A stretch of DNA of 64,000 nt. Origin: JACRCT01 sp049841135 (GTDB taxonomy: Bacteria; Myxococcota; Myxococcia; Myxococcales; UBA5297). Each line of letters begins with the position of its first letter. The first letter of the stretch is position 1. Below, in pieces: positions 28,578 to 36,983 of this stretch. The stretch lies in contig JASGHK010000002.1 of the NCBI GenBank assembly GCA_049841135.1, positions 124,001 to 188,000 of the forward strand, in the 5' to 3' direction. Both the position numbers and the translations under genes were made by a program. The notes below the pieces were generated by a model. It saw only the letters and a list, made by a program, of their open reading frames with translations, did not search any database and was not told the origin of the DNA.

Positions 28578-29618
28578 TCAGGGGATCGGTGTCGCCACAG
28601 GCTCCTGCGCCGGCCGGAGGACGTCCTGGGCTCGCACCTCGTGCTGTAGCCGGCCCGCCTCGAACGCGCTGACATTGCTGAGCGTGGTCTCCGCGATGTT
28701 CCCCAGCGCCTCGCGGGTCAGGAACGCCTGGTGCGAGGTGATGAGCACGTTGGGGAAGGTGAGCAGCCGCGCCAGCGTGTCGTCCTGCAGCACCTGCCCG
28801 GAGAGGTCCCGGAAGAACAGGCCCTCCTCCTCTTCATAGACGTCCAGCCCCGCCCCTCCGACCTGGCCCGACTTGAGAGCGCCGATGAGCGCTTTGCTGT
28901 CGATGAGCGCGCCGCGGCCGGTGTTGAGCACGACCGCTCCTCGGCGCATCTTCGCGAACGCCGCCTCGTCCAGCAGGTGCCAGGTCTGCGGGGTGAGCGG
29001 GACGTGCAGCGAGACGATCTCCGACTCGCGGTAGAGCCGGTCCAGCGTCGCGTACTCGAGCCCCAGATCGTCGGCGAGCACCTTCGGCGGCTGGACATCG
29101 TAGGCGAGCACCCGGCAGCCGAAGCCCTTGGCAATGCTCGCGACCACCGCGCCGATGCGCCCGGTCCCGACGACGCCGAAGGTCTTCCCGGCGAGGTCGA
29201 AGCCCACCAGGCCGTCGAGCGCGAAGTTGGCCTCGCGCACCCGCAACCAGGCCCTGGGGATCTTGCGGACGAGCGAGAGCAGCAGCGCGAAGGTGTGCTC
29301 CGCCACCGCGTGCGGCGAGTACTCAGGCACGCGCACCACCGGCAAGCCGAAGCGCGAGACCGCGACGAGATCCACGTGGTTGAAGCCGGCCGAGCGCAGC
29401 GCGACGAGCCGGACTCCCGCCTGAGCCAGGGCCTCGATGGCCGGCGCGTCCAGTCGGTCGTTGACGAAGGGGCAGACCGCGCCATGTCCCTTCACCAGCG
29501 CCGCCGTCCGCGAGGTCAGCCGGGCCTCGAAGAAGGACAGCTCGTGGCCGAAGCGCGCGTTGGCCTGCTCGAAGGCCTCGCGGTCGAACGGATGGGTGTC
29601 GAAGACTGCGATACGCAC
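28578..29618 (-). CDS. ldhA: D-lactate dehydrogenase / D-2-hydroxyacid dehydrogenase
   Basis: 346 residues from the GTG at 29618 (VRIAVFDTHPFDREAFEQAN). NAD-binding GTGRIG, substrate Arg in LRSAGFNHVDL, catalytic Glu in the VYEEEEGLF region and His in ITSHQAFLT are present, the pattern of fermentative LdhA. It reduces pyruvate to D-lactate. The start is judged by homology only, because the ORF stays open through the heptanucleotide repeat upstream and would add a meaningless G-F-G-L-R-A-S repeat. No clear ribosome site is seen before the GTG. It follows the cold-shock gene and its terminator on the same strand. Confidence 0.9.
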   Translation of the reverse strand: MRIAVFDTHPFDREAFEQANARFGHELSFFEARLTSRTAALVKGHGAVCPFVNDRLDAPAIEALAQAGVRLVALRSAGFNHVDLVAVSRFGLPVVRVPEYSPHAVAEHTFALLLSLVRKIPRAWLRVREANFALDGLVGFDLAGKTFGVVGTGRIGAVVASIAKGFGCRVLAYDVQPPKVLADDLGLEYATLDRLYRESEIVSLHVPLTPQTWHLLDEAAFAKMRRGAVVLNTGRGALIDSKALIGALKSGQVGGAGLDVYEEEEGLFFRDLSGQVLQDDTLARLLTFPNVLITSHQAFLTREALGNIAETTLSNVSAFEAGRLQHEVRAQDVLRPAQEPVATPIP

Positions 29619-29659
29619 CCGGAAACAATGCGGCGCCCATTGCGTGGCGGCCGCCGGAG

Positions 29660-29827
29660 AGGCCCGAGGCCCGAAGCCCGAGGCCCGAAGCCCGAGGCCC
29701 GAAGCCCGAAGCCCGAAGCCCGAAGCCCGAAGCCCGAAGCCCGAAGCCCGAAGCCCGAAGCCCGAAGCCCGAAGCCCGAAGCCCGCAGCCCGCAGCCCAA
29801 AGCCCAAAGCCCAAAGCCCAAAGCCCG
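29660..29827. repeat. 24-copy heptanucleotide tandem repeat
   Basis: Units of 7 bases, mostly AAGCCCG (seen from 29702 to 29785 as twelve identical copies), with A-G variants at the left end (AGGCCCG alternating) and CAGCCCG/AAGCCCA variants at the right end; 24 units in all. It lies between the cold-shock gene terminator and the ldhA start (42 bases away). Because 7 is not a multiple of 3 and no stop occurs in the unit, all frames stay open. Confidence 0.97.
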
Positions 29828-29845
29828 TAATTCCCCAGACAGACG

Positions 29846-29879
29846 AAAGCCCGGCCATCCGAAGAGGGGGCCGGGCTTT
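29846..29879 (-). terminator. Terminator of the cold-shock gene
   Basis: Perfect 11-base stem (AAAGCCCGGCC with GGCCGGGCTTT), 12-base loop, about 25 bases beyond the csp stop, ending in three T. Confidence 0.8.
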
Positions 29880-29903
29880 CTATCTACAAGAGCTTGCTTT
29901 CGA

Positions 29904-30107
29904 CTACGCGGCCTTCACGTTCGAGGCCTGCAGGCCCTTCGGGCCGCGGGTGACCTCGAACTGCACCTTCTGGCCCTCGGCCAGGGTGCGGAAGCCGTCC
30001 ATCTGGATGGCGGTGTGGTGGCAGAAGACGTCTTCGCCGCCCCCGTCCTGCGTGATGAAACCAAAGCCCTTCGCGTCGTTGAACCACTTCACCGTTCCAG
30101 TAGGCAT
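29904..30107 (-). CDS. Cold-shock protein, CspA family
   Basis: 67 residues. MPTGTVKWFNDAKGFGFITQ with RNP1 (KGFGFI) and RNP2 in the DVFCHHTAI segment (usual form DVFVHF), the OB-fold RNA chaperone. The doublet C-H-H in RNP2 is less common than V-H-F. It binds single-stranded RNA/DNA and helps translation at low temperature or in stationary phase. The A/G-rich leader of about 90-130 bases upstream of the ATG is long, as is usual for csp mRNAs. Monocistronic, with its own terminator. Confidence 0.95.
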   Translation of the reverse strand: MPTGTVKWFNDAKGFGFITQDGGGEDVFCHHTAIQMDGFRTLAEGQKVQFEVTRGPKGLQASNVKAA

Positions 30108-30192
30108 GTTTGCTTCTTCTCTTTCTTTGCTTCCAAGGAGGACAACGGGTCCACCCGGTTCCCCGCCCCATTTCGAGTGAGGACGGGCAGCC

Positions 30193-30221
30193 TTTTAGCC
30201 CAAAGGCGGACGATTGTCGAA
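30193..30221 (-). promoter_or_regulatory. Possible promoter of the cold-shock gene
   Basis: Minus strand TTCGAC and CTAAAA with 17 bases between, about 85 bases before the csp ATG. The -35 resembles consensus; the -10 is weak. Confidence 0.3.
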
Positions 30222-30271
30222 GGGTCCGGCCGCCGTGTCCAAGAACCATCCGCCGGTGGACACGCTCTGCC

Positions 30272-31312
30272 TCAGTACCCCAGTTGCACCTGCCGCGGCT
30301 TGCCGTACTTGTCGGGCACGAAGCCGGACTGCGCCTTGTCCCCGCCCACCGTGACCGAGACCTTGGTGTCCCCGTCGACCTTCACGCTCAGGCGGGTCGT
30401 CGCGGCGGCGGCCTCGTGCCACGCCTCCAGCACGTACTCGCCCGCCGGGACGCCCTTGATGGTGAAGGCGCCGGTCGCGTCCGCCTGCGCGAACCAGGGC
30501 GAGTCCACCGCGTAGACGTAGCCGATCATCGACGAGTGGATGTTGCACAGGAGCTGGACCGCGCCCGGGTTGTCGAACTGCTGCGCGCGCGAGTTGCCGC
30601 CCTTGTAGAGGCCCAGATCGAACTCGCTCGGCTTCGAGAGCGAGAAGACGTTGTGCGAGATCTCGTCCTCGTTCCTGAACTCCACCGCGGTCCCCACCGG
30701 CACGGCCAGCACGCGCGGGACGAAGGTCTTGCCCTTCTGCACGACCACCTTGCCCTTGGCAGGCTTCGGCCGCGGGGTCGTCCCGCCGACCCGCCGAAGC
30801 ACGATGACCGCGCCGCCGGGCCCCAGAGAACCGCCTCCGGTCACGACGCCGCTGAGGGCTCCGGCCGCCGGAGCCCTGAGGGCTGGAGCTGAATGGGGCG
30901 GAGGCGCCGGCTCGGGCTCCGCGACCTTGGCGGGTCCCACCAGAGCGATGGCCGGCGGCTCCGCGGGCGCCGTGTTCCCTGCCCTCTTTCGCGCCTCGGC
31001 GGCGAACGGCTTGGCCGCAGCCAGCACCTCCGCTGGAAGATCCGGCAGGCGCAGCAACGCCTCCCACTTGCTCGCCGCGGTGGCCCAGTCGCCGGCGTCC
31101 CACGCGACCTTGCCGCCCGCGAGCAGGTTGAAGACCAGGTACTGCCGCTCGGCGACACCCTTGAATTGCAGGTCCTCGGGCGTGCGGACCGCGAGCGGCA
31201 GCGGCAGCTCGTCGGCCAGCCAGACCGGTGCCGGTGGAGCCTTGGGCGCCGGCGGGGGCTTGGGAACCGTGGCGGCCGTCGTCAGGGCGAGCAGCAAGGT
31301 GCAGGGGAGCAT
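30272..31312 (-). CDS. Secreted cupredoxin-domain protein
   Basis: 346 residues. N-terminal signal-like helix (MLPCTLLLALTTAATV), a Pro/Ala linker, a helical region (about 40-110), another linker, then a plastocyanin-type domain of about 150-290. The type I copper ligands are visible in order: His in DEISHNVFSLS, Cys and His in QLLCNIHSSMIGYV (with the Met in the usual position), and a carboxypeptidase-regulatory-like strand set after it (GAFTIKGVPAGEYVLEAWHE). Probably a periplasmic or surface electron-transfer or copper protein. Similar proteins are annotated as methylamine-utilisation-like. Last gene of a four-gene operon, 14 bases after the barrel gene. Confidence 0.85.
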   Translation of the reverse strand: MLPCTLLLALTTAATVPKPPPAPKAPPAPVWLADELPLPLAVRTPEDLQFKGVAERQYLVFNLLAGGKVAWDAGDWATAASKWEALLRLPDLPAEVLAAAKPFAAEARKRAGNTAPAEPPAIALVGPAKVAEPEPAPPPHSAPALRAPAAGALSGVVTGGGSLGPGGAVIVLRRVGGTTPRPKPAKGKVVVQKGKTFVPRVLAVPVGTAVEFRNEDEISHNVFSLSKPSEFDLGLYKGGNSRAQQFDNPGAVQLLCNIHSSMIGYVYAVDSPWFAQADATGAFTIKGVPAGEYVLEAWHEAAAATTRLSVKVDGDTKVSVTVGGDKAQSGFVPDKYGKPRQVQLGY

Positions 31313-31326
31313 GGCGAGCCCTCGGG

Positions 31327-32694
31327 TCAGTAGGAGTAGACGAGCGAGGCGGCGTAGACGTCGTTGTCCACGTTCGGCGCCCCCTCGAGCTCACGATTGA
31401 AGAGGGCCTCGAGCTTCAAGCTGAGGCTGTCCCAGACGTCGAGCCGGACGCCGCCCGTGAAGCGGTCCACGGTGATGGCGTCGAAGCCCTCGAACTTCGC
31501 GTGCCGCCAGGAGTAGCCCACGTACAGACTCAGCTTGCGGAAGGTGGTGCTCGGCAGCTCGAAGCCGTAGGCCACCTGAGCCCAGAGCCCGCGGGCGGCG
31601 AAGCCCGACGCGAAGGATGCCACGCCGGCGCCGGTGAGCTTCTCGGGCTCCTCGCCGCGGTCCTCGGTCACGTAGACCCATTCGCCGGCGAGCGAAAGGC
31701 CGGCCACCAGGAAGCGCAGGTCGGCGCCCCACCCTCGCTGCTGTACCTGCCAGTCTCGTTGGTCGTTGCGCGGGCCGAGCATGCCGCTCAGGCCGATCTT
31801 CAGCTGCACCTTCGGCAGGTCGAGCTCGTAGCCCAGCCGCGCCGCGCCGACCGGCACGCCGCTGAACGACAAGTCCGGCGGCTGCAACGCCTCCACGAAC
31901 GGCGAGCTGTTGGTCGCCGAGACGTTGAGGGACACGGCCGACCAGAGGCTGGGGAACTGGTAGCGGTAGAAGAGCTTGGCGCCGAGCGGCGTCCCCGTCG
32001 TGTAGCGCGCCATCAGCGAGGGCGTGATGCCGGTGCGCAGGTTGGCCTGGTTGTCCAGGTACTCGATGCCGAAGACCGAGTCGAACTTGCCCACCGTCAG
32101 CGCCAGTTCCTGCGAGTCGAACGGGATGATCCGCCCGAAGGCCTGCTCCAGCAGCACGCGGGTCCCGTCGCCGCCGGAGGTGGTGAAGCGCGGCAGGAAC
32201 TGCGCCCGGGCGAAGACCAGCAGCGGCACCCCCGGCGGCTGGTAGCGCACGTCCAGGTCCACCGTGTTGACGAGGAAGCTCAGGTTCCCGCCGATGCCCA
32301 CCGAGCGCGGCAGGAAGCCGTTGGTGAAGCGCCCCTTGGAGTCCGTCGAGGCCACGTCGCCGCGCGAGTTGACCATCGGGGCGAAGGTGTCGACCTCGTA
32401 GTCCGCGGGGATCACCGTGTCGCCCGGACGGAAGCTGGTGCCGTCACCGGTCGCCTTGGCGAGGCCGATGTCGACGTAGCCGTGGAGGGCGAGCGAAGGC
32501 GCACTGCCGGCGGGCGGCGTGTAGCCCTGCGAGTCGGACTGCTCGGCGGCTTCGGGCTCGACGGCCGGCGACGCGTCTGCCTCTTCGTGCTCGCAGCACG
32601 GCATCACGACGGCCGGGGGCTCCTGGGCCCAGGCGGACGTCGAAGCCAGGAGCCAGCCGGCCAGGACGAGCTGGGCGTTGCGCGGGCCGGTCAT
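31327..32694 (-). CDS. Outer-membrane beta-barrel protein
   Basis: 455 residues. Signal peptide (VLAGWLLASTSAWAQ), a short acidic linker with the doublet CC (MPCCEHEEAD), then alternating strands with aromatic girdles (LALHGYVDIGLAKATGDG, FARAQFLPRFTT, LSLYVGYSWRHAKFEGF) and a C-terminal aromatic strand (VYAASLVYSY). It looks like the porin or phosphate/oxyanion-type barrel proteins often annotated by structure only. It overlaps the lipoprotein gene by four bases (ATGA), so the two are translationally coupled. The substrate is unknown. Confidence 0.8.
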   Translation of the reverse strand: MTGPRNAQLVLAGWLLASTSAWAQEPPAVVMPCCEHEEADASPAVEPEAAEQSDSQGYTPPAGSAPSLALHGYVDIGLAKATGDGTSFRPGDTVIPADYEVDTFAPMVNSRGDVASTDSKGRFTNGFLPRSVGIGGNLSFLVNTVDLDVRYQPPGVPLLVFARAQFLPRFTTSGGDGTRVLLEQAFGRIIPFDSQELALTVGKFDSVFGIEYLDNQANLRTGITPSLMARYTTGTPLGAKLFYRYQFPSLWSAVSLNVSATNSSPFVEALQPPDLSFSGVPVGAARLGYELDLPKVQLKIGLSGMLGPRNDQRDWQVQQRGWGADLRFLVAGLSLAGEWVYVTEDRGEEPEKLTGAGVASFASGFAARGLWAQVAYGFELPSTTFRKLSLYVGYSWRHAKFEGFDAITVDRFTGGVRLDVWDSLSLKLEALFNRELEGAPNVDNDVYAASLVYSY

Positions 32695-33959
32695 GGGTTG
32701 GGCACCTTCTGGCCGGCGAAGATCACCAGCGGCGCGTTGAGGATGTGGGGCTCGACCTCGATGGCCTGTTGCGGCAGGAGCCCTTCCACGGCGGCCTGCG
32801 AGTCCAGGAACTGGCAGCCCTGGGGGAAGCGCGCCGGGTCCGCGAAGCAGCTCGGATCGAGCGCCACCCGCAGCAGGTAGTCGGCGGCATCGGCGCGCGC
32901 CTCGATCTCGCTGGCGATCTCCGGGGCCCGGAGCCCTTCGCCCTCGATCAGCGCGCGCAGCGCCGGGAGCGTCGACGGAACGAAAGCCCCCGCGGACGAA
33001 GGCAGATACACGACGTGGAGACGCCAGAGCGAGCCGAAGGCCGGCCTGTTCCCTGGCGCCTTGGCCGGCTTGCCGGAGCGCAGCGGCCCCACGCCCGCGA
33101 CCCTCGGCACCGAGAGCAGCCGGTGCTCGCCGTCCTCGTCGCGCACCGCCAGGGCGAAGAGCGCGGTCTCCTCGACGACGCCGCCTTCGTCCCATTCGAA
33201 GCGGTCGGCGCCGAAGTCGAGGTAGCCGACCTCGTGTCCGTTGGCCCACGCCCGGCCGGCGCGCGGAGTCTGCGCCACCACGCCGGTGAACGGATGGACC
33301 GGAGCGCTCGCGCCCTCGGCTTGCGCCAGCTGCAGCCCCTCCGGCGCGATCGGGCAGTTCTTCGCGGCGCCCCAGTGGAGCTCGGTGGCGCGGTCGAGCA
33401 CCGCCTTCGGGGTCGTCAGCTCCTCCTTCTTGGCCCCGGCGCCGACCACCGCCCAGTAGACGATCCAGTAGGGGCTGTAGAAGGTGGAGCGGTCACCGAC
33501 CGAGAACACCGGCAGCGCTCCCTCGACCCGCTTGGAGCCAGGGTTGGCCGAGTCCCACTCGGTCACCGGGACGTAGAGCGGCTGGATCCACATCGGCGTC
33601 CAGTCGGTCCAGACCTCGGCGACGACATAGGCCGCGGGGGCGCCCTCGGAGTAGGCCGGGAAGACCGTCAGGCCGTCGAACGCCGAGGACTGCCGGCTCT
33701 CGGCGGCGGCGAACGGTGGGGAGAGGAGCGGCAGGAGCGCTCCGCGCGGGCTGACCGCCGTGCCGACGCGCACGGTGCCCCAGACGGAGTTGGGCCCGGG
33801 GTACGCGGTGAAGGGCTGCTTGGCCGCCTCGACGAAGTCGCGCAGCACCCAGAACTCCGAGGACGCGTAGTCCCCCTTCGGCGCGTCCTGGCAGGAAGCG
33901 CCGAGGGCGGCCGATAGAACGAGGAGCACGAGGGCCGATCCGGTTCGCAGGGTCGTCAT
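32691..33959 (-). CDS. Lipoprotein of unknown function in the kinase operon
   Basis: 422 residues. Lipoprotein signal (SALVLLVLSAALGASC). The rest is a soluble domain of no known family, rich in Trp, Tyr and Pro (FWVLRDFVEAAKQPFTAYP, YVVAEVWTDWTPMWIQPLY, FYSPYWIVYWAVVGAG) and including a Cys pair (DPSCFADPARFPQGCQF). It has four-base overlaps with both the kinase gene upstream and the barrel gene downstream, so the three are coupled. The context (barrel protein, cupredoxin) suggests an outer-membrane complex, but this is inference only. Confidence 0.75.
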   Translation of the reverse strand: MTTLRTGSALVLLVLSAALGASCQDAPKGDYASSEFWVLRDFVEAAKQPFTAYPGPNSVWGTVRVGTAVSPRGALLPLLSPPFAAAESRQSSAFDGLTVFPAYSEGAPAAYVVAEVWTDWTPMWIQPLYVPVTEWDSANPGSKRVEGALPVFSVGDRSTFYSPYWIVYWAVVGAGAKKEELTTPKAVLDRATELHWGAAKNCPIAPEGLQLAQAEGASAPVHPFTGVVAQTPRAGRAWANGHEVGYLDFGADRFEWDEGGVVEETALFALAVRDEDGEHRLLSVPRVAGVGPLRSGKPAKAPGNRPAFGSLWRLHVVYLPSSAGAFVPSTLPALRALIEGEGLRAPEIASEIEARADAADYLLRVALDPSCFADPARFPQGCQFLDSQAAVEGLLPQQAIEVEPHILNAPLVIFAGQKVPNP

Positions 33960-35993
33960 GTCGCCGGTGCAGCGGCCGGAGTGGCCGCGAGGATGGGGTT
34001 GGTGGAGTTGAGCCGCCCGACCTCCGCCGCCAGCAGCTCGCCGAAGTGGCGCTCCATCAGCCTGGCGGTCTCGGCCGCGGCGTCCGCTGGATCGGGAGGC
34101 AGCGCCGCGGCGAATTCGGCGGCGGACGGGAAGCGCTTCTCGGGCTCGATGGACAGCGCTCGCTCCAGGACCGGCCCCAAGCCGCCAGGCAGCGCGCGCA
34201 CCCTGGCGATATCCATCTCCGTCGGCCCGTTGGCCGCGCGCACCAGCAGCTCGTAGGTCCCGCCCTCTCCGTAGAGCGCCTCGCCGGTCGCGCTGCGGAA
34301 CAGCGTCATCGCCAGCGAGAACAGGTCCGAGCGGGCGTCGACCCGCGTCCCGCGGGCCTGCTCGGGCGACATGCAGTTCACGTTGCCCTTGACCATCCCC
34401 GCCTGGGTCTCGTGCCTGCGCCCCGCGGCCTTGACGATGCCGAAGTCGAGCAGCTTCACGTCGCCCCGGACCGAGACGAGGACGTTGTTGGCGGAGACGT
34501 CGCGGTGCACGAGCCCGAGCGGGGCGCCGCCCTCGTCGGCCAGCGTGTGCGCGTACGAGAGCGCCTGGAGCACGCTGTGCGCCACGTGGAGGACGACCGG
34601 GACCGGAAGGCCCTGACCCGTCTCGGCAGAGCGGCTGCGCACCAGGTGATCGGAGATCGCGACCCTGGATGTACTCCTGCGCCAGGTAGTACTGGTCGCC
34701 GACCTTGCCGAAGTCGAAGACCGGGACGATGGCCGAATGCACCAGCCGCGCGCCGAGCCGCGCCTCGTCAATGAACTGCTCGACCAGCGCCGGCTCCTTC
34801 GACAGCTCGGGGCGCATCCGCTTGACCACGAACGAGCGCTTGAAGCCCTCGGCGCCGAAGACGACCGCGGTCCAGACCTCGCCCATGCCACCCGCGCCGA
34901 TCCGCTCGACGAGGTGGTAGCGGCCGAAGTTGTCGTCCGAGGCGGCCTCGCTGACGAGCGGGATCGGCGCCGAGGCAATGCGCGGCGCGGTGGCGAGCAT
35001 CGACTCGCCGGTGTTGCGCGGCACGCTCGGCTGCGTCCCGGTCAGCGGCGGAGTGAGCCGCTCGAGCTGGCGGCGTGCCTCGTCGAGCTGCCGGGCCGCC
35101 TCGCGAAGCTGCGACTCGGCCACCTTCGGCTCCAGCTCCGGGCGGCGCAGGCCGACCATCAACGCCGCGACGGCCAGGAGCGCCCCCAGCGCCCAGGCCA
35201 TCCCCTGCGGCCCCGTCGTCCCCCGCTCGGCCTGCTCGGCGGCGTCCGCGGAGGACGCCTGGCTCCAGAGCCACCATCCGTCGGCCAGGCGTTCGGCGCG
35301 CGCGCCCCAGCGCCCCGCCGGATCCACGACCTGCAGCTCCTTCTCGCGGCCGGCGAGGCTGGGGAAGCCCGCGGGCTCCGAGGCGGCCCAGACCGCCTTG
35401 CCGTCGGAGAGCGCCAGCGGGTTGCGGGCGCGCGCGGCCAAGGCCTTCACCGAGGCTGCGTCCAGGCGCTTCACCAGGAAGACCACCGCGCCGGTGCCGG
35501 GAACGTGCGCCGCGGCAGCGAGGACGGGCTTGCCCTCGCCGTCGCGCAGGACGGCGCTGGCGGCGCCCGACTGGAGGGCGCCGGAGACGAGCGACGCGGG
35601 CGGCGCGATGGGGACCGAGCCGACGAGGGCGTCGAGCGACTCGGAGCCGAAAACGAGGCCGGTCGCCGCGAAGTCGGCGCGCTGCGACTTCCACCAGTCC
35701 TCGTGCTCGAGCCCGTCGAGGATGGTCGCGCGGTCGGGGTCGCGGGCGAGGCTGGCGATCTGCTGGATGGCCGCGGCGGCGCCGGCGGTGGACTTGAGGT
35801 CCGCGAGCAACGAGGCGAGGGCGTCCGAGGCCGCGCCGGCCGCCAGCTGGGAGCGCCGCGCGGCTTCCTCGCGGGCCGAAGCCACGGCGGCCTCACGGAT
35901 GCGCTTCGCGGCGACCGAGGCGCCGGCCAGTGAGGCCACGGCGACCATCAGCGCGACGACTCGACGTCCCGTCGACCCCTTCCCGACAGCCAC
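33956..35993 (-). CDS. Transmembrane Ser/Thr kinase with N-terminal sensor (frameshifted)
   Basis: About 679 residues from the GTG at 35993. TM1 (about 12-30, VVALMVAVASLAGASVAAK), an extracytoplasmic sensor-like region, TM2 (about 265-285, MAWALGALLAVAALMVGLR), a coiled linker, and a C-terminal kinase domain: glycine loop ERIGAGGMGEVW (about 367), VVKRM Lys, HRDVSANNVLV (about 498) and DFGIVKAAG. The frame changes near 34655-34670 between the Lys lobe and the catalytic loop. The order sensor-then-kinase is reversed relative to most bacterial PknB types, where the kinase is N-terminal. It is the first of four genes; overlaps suggest tight coupling. Confidence 0.85.
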
Positions 35994-36109
35994 GGCGACT
36001 CCCGAATAGGTTGTGCGGCGCAGGTATCGATGCCTGGACGGGGCGGTGGTTTCTGCCCCACTCGCCCGCGCACCGCGATGGCGCGCCCTTTTGGGCTAGG
36101 CTCCGGCAC

Positions 36110-36970
36110 ATGCACCGCTTCGTCGCCGCCGCAGTGACCGCCCTCCTCCTCTCGTTCGGTCCGTCCGCGCTCGCCGCGCAGCCCAAGCGCCCCAAGCTCG
36201 CCGTCACCGATCTCAAAGCCGGCCAGGGAATGAGCGAAGGGACCACCACCATCCTCACCGGCGTCGTGGTTAGCGAGGTCTCCCGGGCCCAACGCTTCGA
36301 GGTGCTGGCCAAGGCCGACCTCGCCGCCCTGCTCGGTTACGAGAAGCAGAAGGAGCTCGCCGGGTGCGCGGACGACACCGCCTGCCTGACGATCATCGGC
36401 GGAGCCGTGGGCGCCTCGTACCTGCTCATCGGCGAGGTCGGCAAGCTCGGCTCGCGCCACCACGTCTCACTGACACTCCTGGACGTGGCGAAGTCCCGGG
36501 TCGTCGGCCGCGAGTCGGGATTCTTCCCCGCCGACGACGATGCGCTGGCCGACGCGGTGCAGAAGTCGGTGCGCAAGCTCCTCTCCTCCCCGGACCTCCC
36601 GGTGGCCGCCGTCGGCACCTCCAAGAGTGGAAACACCCCGGTGAACGTCCCGGGCTGGGCGACGCTGGCGGGCGGGGCGGCATTGCTCATCGGAGGAGGG
36701 ATCTGCGCCGGAGTTGCGGCGACGCGCTACGAAGCGCTCGCCAGCCACCAGGGCGAAGCGGGCTACGCGGTGCGGTACGAGCGGGAGCGCGGCGAGGTGC
36801 AGACCGCGGCGCTCGCCGCCGACGTCCTCGTGGGTGTCGGGGTCGCAGCCGCCGGCGTCGGCGCGGTGCTCCTCTTGACCGGAGCCGGTAGCTCGGATGG
36901 TGCGCGCGCGTCAGTGGCGCCAGCCCTCGGCAACGGCTTCGTCGGCGTCGTCGGTACGGGCCGCTTCTAG
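36110..36970 (+). CDS. Secreted/membrane protein with CsgG-like N-terminal domain
   Basis: 286 residues. Signal peptide (VTALLLSFGPSALAAQP), then a fold like that found in CsgG/FlgT-type or PEGA-associated proteins (PKLAVTDLKAGQGMSEGTTT, SYLLIGEVGKLGSRHHVSLT, LLDVAKSRVVGRESG; about 25-160), and two C-terminal helices (about 190-212, and 255-275, LVGVGVAAAGVGAVLLLTGA) that may cross or contact the membrane. The pair CADDTAC (about 85-91) may form a disulfide. Proteins of this shape are common in myxobacteria. The role is unknown. Divergent from the kinase operon. Confidence 0.7.
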   Translation: MHRFVAAAVTALLLSFGPSALAAQPKRPKLAVTDLKAGQGMSEGTTTILTGVVVSEVSRAQRFEVLAKADLAALLGYEKQKELAGCADDTACLTIIGGAVGASYLLIGEVGKLGSRHHVSLTLLDVAKSRVVGRESGFFPADDDALADAVQKSVRKLLSSPDLPVAAVGTSKSGNTPVNVPGWATLAGGAALLIGGGICAGVAATRYEALASHQGEAGYAVRYERERGEVQTAALAADVLVGVGVAAAGVGAVLLLTGAGSSDGARASVAPALGNGFVGVVGTGRF

Positions 36971-36983
36971 AAAGGACATCGCG

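Noticed and set aside
29660..29827. CRISPR array
   Set aside because: The unit is only 7 bases and there are no spacers; it is a microsatellite.
29619..29858. N-terminal extension of D-lactate dehydrogenase with G-F-G-L-R-A-S repeats
   Set aside because: It is produced by translating the heptanucleotide repeat, which is open in every frame. The dehydrogenase fold starts at 29618.
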